Source: Bacillota bacterium
GTDB lineage: Bacteria; Bacillota; Clostridia; Christensenellales; Pumilibacteraceae
Direction of reading: 5' to 3'
Length of the DNA: 14,789 nt
Assembly (NCBI GenBank): GCA_009787685.1
Contig: WQSV01000018.1
Location: forward strand, 1-14,789
Positions 6,712 through 12,490 of this stretch are shown here, one piece after another. The stretch's first letter is position 1. Each line of letters begins with the position of its first letter. A program made the position numbers and the translations under genes. A model generated the notes under the pieces. It made no database searches. It saw nothing but the letters and a program-made list of their open reading frames with translations, and was not told the DNA's origin.

Positions 6712-7926
6712 CTACACACTTTTTCCTGCGAGGTGCCCAGTCGAGAGAGCGATTTGAATGTTGTAGCCCCCTGTTAGAGCATCGATGTCAAGCATTTCGC
6801 CAGCGAAGTAGAGTCCCGAAACAATCTTGCTTTGCATTGTTTTTGAGTCAACTTCTTTTGTGCTGACCCCACCAGATGTCACTATTCCTGCTTCAACCGG
6901 GGCTAGTCTTTTAACACCAAATTTCAACCCTTTGATGGATTTCACCAATCTCACCCTTTCCTCTTTTGTTATGCCATTAACTTCGCTATAAAATTTTATT
7001 CCACTTTGTTCAAGAACAATATCAATTAGACCTTTCGGCACTAGTTCATGCAAAATATTTTTAATTTGCTTGTTTTTGCTTTTTTCAAAATCACTTAATA
7101 TTCTTTTGTCGAGTTGTTCATTAGTTAATGCTGGCTTTAAGTCAATTAATAACATTGCATTCTCAACGTTATGTTTGTTAATTAGACTCGACAAGCTTAA
7201 AATTATTGGCCCAGAAACTCCATTTGCAGTGAACAGCATTTCTCCGAAAAGGCTTTCTTTAAAATCTTCACCGCTAATTGTTGCAGTGACATTTTTCAAA
7301 GATTGTCCCTCTAATGATTTGACATCTTCATTCAAAATAATTGGAACTAATGCGGCTTTCAGTGGAACAATGGTGTGTCCTAGTTTTTTCAGAACATCAA
7401 AAATAGCACCGTCACTGCCCGTTGCTGGATAACTAATGCCGCCAGTTGCTAATATTATTTTATCAAATATTTTCGGAGTGCCAAAAGTAGCGTCTCCATC
7501 AATTTCAAATTTATCGCCGACTTTTTCAATGGACTTGATTCGTGAATTCAATTCAAGTCTTGCTCCGTTTTTTTGAGCTGCTACCATTAGTGCTTTTGTT
7601 ATGTCACTTGCTTTGTCTGATTTTGGAAATGCTCGCCTTCCTCTTTCAACCTTGATTTTCGCTCCGTTTTCTTCAAAAAATACTATTGCTTCTTGTGGAG
7701 AAAGTGATGAGAGTGCGGAATAAAGAAACCTTTTGTTTGTCACAACATTTTCTAAAAATTCTTCCAAAGTGCAATCATTAGTGACATTGCACCTCCCTTT
7801 TCCAGTCAAATATAGCTTCTTTCCAGCCTTTTCATTTCCATCAAATATTACTATTTCTTTCGCATCTTTAACAGCACTTGCGGCCATCAATCCTGCGGGA
7901 CCTGCTCCAACGATTGCTATTTTCAT
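6712..7926 (-). CDS. HI0933/BaiN-family NAD(P)/FAD-dependent oxidoreductase
   Basis: 404 residues, normal for the family. It opens with the FAD-binding Rossmann motif GAGPAGLMAA (7-16). The family signature KKLYLTGKGRCNVTN follows near 36-50, then a mid-protein ATGGISYPATGSDG, and a C-terminal FAD motif with GLYFAGEMLDIDALTGGYN. Members include E. coli YhiN and clostridial BaiN, the latter proposed to reduce 3-oxo bile-acid intermediates; most members have no proven substrate, so a bile-acid role cannot be assigned here. The protein is expected in the cytoplasm. It begins two bases after the stop codon of the DtxR-like gene, with GGAG in the end of that gene as a distant ribosome site, so the two are cotranscribed and it may answer to metal status. 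Confidence 0.93.
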   Translation of the reverse strand: MKIAIVGAGPAGLMAASAVKDAKEIVIFDGNEKAGKKLYLTGKGRCNVTNDCTLEEFLENVVTNKRFLYSALSSLSPQEAIVFFEENGAKIKVERGRRAFPKSDKASDITKALMVAAQKNGARLELNSRIKSIEKVGDKFEIDGDATFGTPKIFDKIILATGGISYPATGSDGAIFDVLKKLGHTIVPLKAALVPIILNEDVKSLEGQSLKNVTATISGEDFKESLFGEMLFTANGVSGPIILSLSSLINKHNVENAMLLIDLKPALTNEQLDKRILSDFEKSKNKQIKNILHELVPKGLIDIVLEQSGIKFYSEVNGITKEERVRLVKSIKGLKFGVKRLAPVEAGIVTSGGVSTKEVDSKTMQSKIVSGLYFAGEMLDIDALTGGYNIQIALSTGHLAGKSV

Positions 7927-7928
7927 GA

Positions 7929-8300
7929 CTATTCTATCTCCAAAAATTCATAGAGTCTTTTAGTGGTTTCTTCACTCAATTCGTGTTCAATTTTGCAAGC
8001 GTCAACTTCAGCAATTTCTTCACTGACTCCCAAAACCTTTGTGAGTAGCATGGTCACAGCTTTGTGCTTTTTCGTGATTTCTTTTGCAAGACGCTCTCCT
8101 TCACTCGTCAAACTCACTTGACCATAAGTTTCCTTATTTGCAAGTCCTTTTTTTACAAGGTTTTCAATTGCACGATGAGTTGAAGGCTTTGTCACTTTGA
8201 GCGCCATTGCCACATCAACACTTTTTACCGTTCCACCTTGTTTTGAAAGATTATAGATTGTCTCCAAATAATCTTCTCCGCTTTTTTTTAGTTCGTTCAT
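7929..8300 (-). CDS. DtxR/MntR-family metal-dependent repressor, short form without SH3 domain
   Basis: 123 residues. A winged helix-turn-helix occupies about 8-65 (EDYLETIYNL, then KPSTHRAIENLVKKGL as recognition region and wing GQVSLTSEGE). The dimerisation and metal domain covers about 70-123. Candidate metal ligands are D10, E13, H79, C102, E105 and H106. C102, E105 and H106 match the DtxR iron-site ligands by position, while D10 and E13 resemble the manganese-type MntR site, so iron versus manganese is open. The C-terminal SH3-like domain of DtxR is absent, as in MntR. The protein would repress metal uptake genes when metal is bound, but no transporter is in view. It is cotranscribed with the flavoprotein gene downstream. 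No Shine-Dalgarno precedes the ATG; eight A residues do, after a TAATAA box. Confidence 0.93.
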   Translation of the reverse strand: MNELKKSGEDYLETIYNLSKQGGTVKSVDVAMALKVTKPSTHRAIENLVKKGLANKETYGQVSLTSEGERLAKEITKKHKAVTMLLTKVLGVSEEIAEVDACKIEHELSEETTKRLYEFLEIE

Positions 8301-8341
8301 TTTTTTTTATTAGAGTTTATTAGACCCGTAATTTTCCATAG

Positions 8342-8388
8342 GAACGGTTTTCTAAAAAAAGTAAAAATTTTTTTAAAAAACACCGTTC
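8342..8388. promoter_or_regulatory. Long imperfect hairpin between mscS and the dtxR-like gene
   Basis: GAACGG (8342-8347) and CCGTTC (8383-8388) close a hairpin whose inner part is A/T tracts; the arms pair over about 19 bp with a 2-base bulge and a wobble, with a loop of about 7 bases. It lies within the 138-bp gap, 42 bases ahead of the regulator's start. It could be a transcript processing or attenuation element, or a protein-binding palindrome. On the minus strand the arm is followed by CTATGG rather than Ts, so it is not a standard terminator. Confidence 0.5.
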
Positions 8389-8438
8389 TCATGCCCAATT
8401 GCTATCGATTATTTCAGAGCAACATTGGTTTTGAAAAT

Positions 8439-9668
8439 TTATTTCTTTTTCAGTTTTTTAGCACCTTCACCATCGCCACCAACATTAAGAACTGGAACAG
8501 CAAGCTTAATGTTATTTTCATCAAACAATAGTTTGAACTCGCGATTCAAGTCACGGTCAAGTTGCAATCTTTCGACTTCTTCACACTTTGCAACCACTCT
8601 TAAAACAACACCTCGTTCGTTAAAAAGTGCTATTCCCTTGTAGAACGGTCCTTCGCTGATGACTGGGTATTTTTCCGCAACAACTTCAAGATGTTTTGTG
8701 ATAACTTCCTCAACTCGTTTAACGTCCTCGCCATATTCAATAGTCAAGTCACAAATTGCCAAACTTCTGTGCATTGTCATGTTGATAAACATTTTCAATT
8801 GACTGTTGTTAAGAACTTTTACATCTCCGATGATGCTTCTAATTCTTGTTGTTCTTATTCCAATATCTTCAATTTCTCCACGAAATCCGTTGACAGTGAC
8901 AATGTCTCCGACTTGAAGATTATTTTCAAAAATCAAGAATAGTCCAGTCAATAAGTCGCTAATAAGTCCTTGCGCACCGAAACCGATTGCAATACCAAGA
9001 GCGCCGACAATCGCAGCGAGTATCGCTTGATTGATTCCCCAGACATTGAACAGCATGACGAGAATAATGATATAACCAACGTATTTAATCGCGCTTGACG
9101 CAAGCGAAACAACCGTTTTTCTGCGCTTTGTCGCATTGCCAACTGCCAAGAGTTTTATAAGAACACTTGCAAGAGTTATGACGATATACCCCAAAGATGC
9201 AACGACAACAGTTCTTATGACAAGTCTTAGAGTTGGGTGAGCTGAATCTGCATAATAAATTCTGATTTGTTCGCCATATTCATTCAAAATCGGCGCGCCA
9301 TATTGATCATAGCCCATGGTGAACCTGTGTTGAAAAACATAGGTGTTCACAAAGTCAGTGAGAGCATGACCCACTCCAAAAATGGGTTGAACCAAAAATG
9401 ACATCACCATCACTGACACAACGATTGCCGTGAAAATCAAAAAGATTATCATGTTACGAACTCTTTTTTTGCGTTTCTTTTCAAGATATGCGGCGAGGTT
9501 TTTCGGGCAATTGGTTTGTTGATTGCCAAAAATAGGAACAACTTTTGAAAATGCCTGTTTCAAGCCATTTCTCTTTTTTTCCTCTTCCGGGCACTCTTCT
9601 GGAATGATTTCTGGAATCAGCTCCTCTTCTTTCAATTTTTTTTCTTTTGGTGTTCTGTTTTTATTCAT
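8439..9668 (-). CDS. MscS-family mechanosensitive ion channel
   Basis: 409 residues. The N-terminal 70 residues are highly charged (acidic 14-30, basic 63-71) and cytoplasmic. Hydrophobic segments lie at about 73-93, 149-174 and 192-212. The pore helix at about 214-245 has the small-residue pattern ALGIAIGFGAQGLISDLLTG typical of MscS TM3. The soluble beta domain follows (VGDIVTVNGFRGEIEDIGIRTTRIR, around 253-277) and then an alpha/beta C-terminal domain with a basic KKLKKK end. The channel opens under membrane tension to release ions during osmotic down-shock. Compared with E. coli MscS (286 residues) it has an extra N-terminal arm and a loop of about 55 residues between the first two membrane segments, rich in Tyr, presumably on the outside. 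The gene is divergent from ung. Confidence 0.95.
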   Translation of the reverse strand: MNKNRTPKEKKLKEEELIPEIIPEECPEEEKKRNGLKQAFSKVVPIFGNQQTNCPKNLAAYLEKKRKKRVRNMIIFLIFTAIVVSVMVMSFLVQPIFGVGHALTDFVNTYVFQHRFTMGYDQYGAPILNEYGEQIRIYYADSAHPTLRLVIRTVVVASLGYIVITLASVLIKLLAVGNATKRRKTVVSLASSAIKYVGYIIILVMLFNVWGINQAILAAIVGALGIAIGFGAQGLISDLLTGLFLIFENNLQVGDIVTVNGFRGEIEDIGIRTTRIRSIIGDVKVLNNSQLKMFINMTMHRSLAICDLTIEYGEDVKRVEEVITKHLEVVAEKYPVISEGPFYKGIALFNERGVVLRVVAKCEEVERLQLDRDLNREFKLLFDENNIKLAVPVLNVGGDGEGAKKLKKK

Positions 9669-9675
9669 AATATGT

Positions 9676-9705
9676 TTTATATGTTATCATATTTAAAATG
9701 GACAA
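9676..9705 (-). promoter_or_regulatory. Candidate promoter of mscS
   Basis: Minus-strand TATAAA (9681-9676) lies 18 bases after TTGTCC (9705-9700), which matches four of six -35 positions. Seven bases separate it from the ATG at 9668 and there is no Shine-Dalgarno, the same layout as uvrB and ung. An alternative pair, TTGACT (9710-9705) with GATAAC (9688-9683), is possible, so the assignment is tentative. Confidence 0.4.
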
Positions 9706-9730
9706 GTCAAGTAATTTCTATGCTAATTGT

Positions 9731-9759
9731 TTGACAGTGTCATGTTTTTTTGCTAAAAT
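9731..9759 (+). promoter_or_regulatory. Promoter of ung, extended -10 type
   Basis: TTGACA (9731-9736), a 17-base spacer and TAAAAT (9754-9759) preceded by TGC, an extended -10 element. The ATG of ung is seven bases further on, so transcription should begin at or one base before it. This near-consensus promoter lies inside the longer open reading frame and so argues against the upstream start. Confidence 0.85.
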
Positions 9760-9766
9760 TATAAAT

Positions 9767-10438
9767 ATGCTTAAATTAAACAATGATTGGGACGATATCA
9801 TTCGTGATGAGATTTTAAAACCTTACTACTTGGAGCTAAGAGAGTTTTTGAAGTTGGAATATACCACTCAAACTATTTTTCCTCCCATGCATGAAATTTT
9901 TTCAGCACTCCGAGAAACTTCTTATTCTGAAACAAAAGTCGTTATCTTAGGGCAAGACCCATATATTAATGAAGGCGAAGCCCATGGAATGGCTTTTAGC
10001 GTCAAACATGGCGCAAAAATCCCACCTTCGTTGAAAAACATTTTCAACGAAATCCACACTGATGTTGGAGCAACAGTCCCAAATAACGGCTATTTAATAA
10101 GTTGGGCAAAGCAAGGTGTTTTGATGCTTAACACTGTTTTAACAGTCCGCAAGGGAGCTTCAAAATCACACGCAAAAAAAGGCTGGGAAAAATTTACCAC
10201 TTTTTTGATTGAAAAACTAAACGAAAAAAACAGTCCCATCGTGTTTTTACTTTGGGGAAGAGATGCTCAAACAAAAACGGAATTATTAACAAACTCTCGC
10301 CACCTAGTCCTTGCCGCCGCCCACCCAAGCCCTTTAGCAGGCGGAGCGTTTTTCGGTTGCAAACATTTTTCAAAAACAAACGATTTTTTAAAAAACAATA
10401 AACTAACTGAAATCGATTGGCAAATAGAAAACAATTAA
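9767..10438 (+). CDS. ung: Uracil-DNA glycosylase, family 1
   Basis: 223 residues from the ATG at 9767 (E. coli Ung is 229). The enzyme cuts uracil out of DNA to begin base excision repair. The catalytic motif GQDPY (62-67 region) has Asp64. The uracil-binding Asn lies in LMLNTVLTV (Asn122). The second catalytic motif HPSPL has His186, followed by GAFFGCKHF. The residue after GQDPY, most often His, is Ile here (PYINEGEAHG), a minor departure. A start at 9698 would add 23 residues (MDKSSNFYANC...) unlike the family, and that stretch contains the -35 and -10 boxes, so I reject it. No ribosome site precedes 9767, fitting a leaderless transcript. It lies 43 bp before the lyase gene on the same strand. 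Confidence 0.96.
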   Translation: MLKLNNDWDDIIRDEILKPYYLELREFLKLEYTTQTIFPPMHEIFSALRETSYSETKVVILGQDPYINEGEAHGMAFSVKHGAKIPPSLKNIFNEIHTDVGATVPNNGYLISWAKQGVLMLNTVLTVRKGASKSHAKKGWEKFTTFLIEKLNEKNSPIVFLLWGRDAQTKTELLTNSRHLVLAAAHPSPLAGGAFFGCKHFSKTNDFLKNNKLTEIDWQIENN

Positions 10439-10481
10439 TAATGCTCAATTTTATTGCGCATTAAAAAATAAGGAGAAGAAT

Positions 10482-11861
10482 ATGTTAGATAAAAAATACC
10501 CAGCAGAACCCTACCGCATTAAGTCGGTTGAATATGTCAAGATGATTAACAAAGCAGAGCGTGAAAAAGTCATCAAAGAAGCGGGTTATAACACTTTTCT
10601 GATTAATTCAGAAGATGTTTACATTGACCTTCTAACCGACAGCGGAACAAATGCAATGAGCGACAGACAGTGGGCTGGACTAATGCTTGGAGATGAAGCG
10701 TATGCAGGGTCTAGAAATTGGCATCGCCTTGAAAAAACTGTCAAAGAATTGTTTGGCTTCAAACATGTTATACCCACACACCAAGGAAGGGGTGCAGAAA
10801 ACATTCTCTCGACTCTTGCAATCAAAAAAGGACAATACACCCCCGGAAATATGTATTTCACCACCACTCGTTACCACCAAGAAGCGAACGGTGGGATTTT
10901 TCATGATATCGTTATTGACGAAGCTCATGACACAACTATTCATCACCCTTTCAAAGGCAATATTTGCCTAAAAAAACTGGAAGACCTCATCAAAAAAGTT
11001 GGAGCGGAACAAATCGCTTATGTTTGCCTTGCTGTCACTGTCAATCTTGCTGGTGGTCAACCAGTTTCAATTGAAAACATGAAAGCAGTTCGAAAGCTTT
11101 GTGACAAACACAAAATTAAAATCTTCTATGACGCAACAAGATGTGTTGAAAACGCTTATTTCATTAAAGAGCGCGAAAAAGGTTATGCAAATAAAAGTAT
11201 TAAAGAAATCGTTTTTGAAATGTTTTCATATGCTGATGGTTGCACAATGAGCGGAAAGAAAGATTGTCTAACTAATATCGGCGGATTTTTGTGCATGAAT
11301 GACGAAGAAATGTTTTTGCGTGCAAAAGAGTTAGTCGTCGTTTTTGAAGGAATGCCCTCTTATGGCGGAATGACTGGACGCGATATGGAAGCAATGGCAA
11401 TTGGACTTGAAGAAAGCGTTCAAGAAGAATACATTGAACACCGCATCAAGCAAGTTCGCTATCTCGGAGAGCAACTTCTCGCTGCTGGTGTTCCAATCAT
11501 GGAGCCAATTGGCGGTCATGCTGTTTTCCTTGATGCAAGACGCTTCTGCCCTCATTTGACTCAAGAACAACTCCCTGCTCAAGCATTAGCTGCAAGGCTT
11601 TATGTAGAGAGCGGAGTTCGTTCAATGGAAAGAGGAATTGTTTCAGCTGGACGAGATATCAACACTGGAAAAAACCATGCTCCAAAACTAGAACTTGTTC
11701 GTTTGACAATTCCAAGACGTGTCTACACTTATGCCCACATGGATGTTGTCGCTCGCGCAGTTATCGACATTCATAAAAATAGCAAAAGCATCAGAGGCTT
11801 AAAGTTTGTTTATGAGCCAAAAATGCTTCGTTTCTTCAATGCAAGATTTGAAGAAATCTAA
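10482..11861 (+). CDS. tpl: Tyrosine phenol-lyase (beta-tyrosinase)
   Basis: 459 residues, a PLP enzyme of the tryptophanase/tyrosine phenol-lyase family, expected to split L-tyrosine into phenol, pyruvate and ammonia. The PLP lysine lies in MSGKKDC (about Lys260), with YAGS (Tyr74) and DSGTNAMSD near 53-61. The call between the two enzymes rests on the substrate pocket. MYFTTTRYHQE has Thr127, where tryptophanase has Asp. SMERG has an Arg (about 384) that binds the phenol hydroxyl, where tryptophanase has Ile. From recall, long stretches such as CLAVTVNLAGGQPVS and RCVENAYFIKE match the Citrobacter tyrosine phenol-lyase, with a constant offset of three residues. AAGGAG six bases before the ATG is the clearest ribosome site in the window. 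The product phenol suggests tyrosine fermentation in a gut setting. No tyrosine permease or regulator lies beside it in the window. Confidence 0.93.
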   Translation: MLDKKYPAEPYRIKSVEYVKMINKAEREKVIKEAGYNTFLINSEDVYIDLLTDSGTNAMSDRQWAGLMLGDEAYAGSRNWHRLEKTVKELFGFKHVIPTHQGRGAENILSTLAIKKGQYTPGNMYFTTTRYHQEANGGIFHDIVIDEAHDTTIHHPFKGNICLKKLEDLIKKVGAEQIAYVCLAVTVNLAGGQPVSIENMKAVRKLCDKHKIKIFYDATRCVENAYFIKEREKGYANKSIKEIVFEMFSYADGCTMSGKKDCLTNIGGFLCMNDEEMFLRAKELVVVFEGMPSYGGMTGRDMEAMAIGLEESVQEEYIEHRIKQVRYLGEQLLAAGVPIMEPIGGHAVFLDARRFCPHLTQEQLPAQALAARLYVESGVRSMERGIVSAGRDINTGKNHAPKLELVRLTIPRRVYTYAHMDVVARAVIDIHKNSKSIRGLKFVYEPKMLRFFNARFEEI

Positions 11862-12389
11862 GGTGTCTTCAATACTTTTGTGAGAAATTGTTTTTACTAG
11901 AAACTCTCCCTCAAAAAGGTCAAAGACCCATGTCAAGTATCTTCAATACTTTTGTGAGAAATTGTTTTTACAAGAAATCCCCCGACAAGAGGGTCGAAGA
12001 CCCATGTCAATTTTTTGAGTTAAAGTCGGAAATTTCTCTTTCGCAAGTTTTTACAAAAAACAACCGGTTTCGACTCAAAAAGACCCATGTCAAGCATCTT
12101 TGATGCATTTGTCAGAGAATTTTTAGCAATAGCAATCTTTCGCAAATGGGCTGAAAGCCCTTGTCAACAGTCTTCGACTGCTTTGTCGGGTTCTGCGTGT
12201 ATTTGCACTCTTCGTCAAACGGGTCGAAGACCCCTTGTCAACAGTCTTCGACTGCTCTGTCGGGTTCTGCATGCATTTGCACTCTTCGTCAAGAGGGTCG
12301 AAGACCCCTTGTCAACAGTCTTCGACTGCTCTGTCGGGTTCTGCGTGTATTTGCACTCTTCGTCAAGAGGGTCGAAGACCCCTTGTCAA
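11862..12389. repeat. Tandem array of about seven 74-bp units with internal hairpins
   Basis: Units begin at about 11856 (the first overlaps the tpl stop), 11930, 12004, 12087, 12161, 12235 and 12309, with a last partial TTGTCAA at 12383-12389. All are 74 bp except the third, 83 bp. The last three are nearly identical, with only a few substitutions; the earlier ones are diverged. Most units have two hairpins. The first is like CAGTC-TTC-GACTG and the second like GGGTC-GAA-GACCC. Stem bases change on both sides together: GCATC/GATGC in unit 4, GTAT/ATAC in unit 2, GGGCT/AGCCC in unit 4. The length is not a multiple of three, so it is not a protein repeat. Besides this array, the stretch from the tpl stop to 12490 holds only the terminator. 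Confidence 0.9.
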
Positions 12390-12417
12390 TTAAAAATGTT
12401 TCTTACTTAAAAAATCT

Positions 12418-12475
12418 AACAAAACAAACAACAAAAGGACTCCACTTGGGTAGTCCTTTTGTTGTTTGTTTTGTT
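12418..12475. terminator. Bidirectional intrinsic terminator, perfect 24-bp stem
   Basis: Arms 12418-12441 and 12452-12475 pair perfectly around the 10-base loop CCACTTGGGT, whose CC and GG can pair further. The top GGACT/AGTCC is followed by T-rich sequence interrupted by G (on either strand). It closes the convergent tpl/repeat unit from the left and the ABC ATPase gene from the right. Confidence 0.88.
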
Positions 12476-12490
12476 GATTCATGCATCAAA

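Noticed and set aside
8342..8388. Rho-independent terminator of mscS
   Set aside because: The stem is mostly A/T, and the transcribed strand has no T-tract after the closing arm.
9698..9766. Upstream start for ung, adding 23 residues
   Set aside because: The extra part is unlike the family and contains the near-consensus promoter; the shorter form has the usual length and N-terminus.
10482..11861. Tryptophanase
   Set aside because: Pocket residues Thr127 and Arg384 and the overall sequence match tyrosine phenol-lyase rather than tryptophanase.
11862..12389. CRISPR array
   Set aside because: The repeats are directly abutting with no unique spacers, diverge along the array, and no cas gene is nearby.
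11862..12389. Tandem tRNA genes (the 74-bp unit has tRNA length)
   Set aside because: No acceptor stem, T-loop or anticodon arrangement can be formed; the hairpins have 3-base loops.
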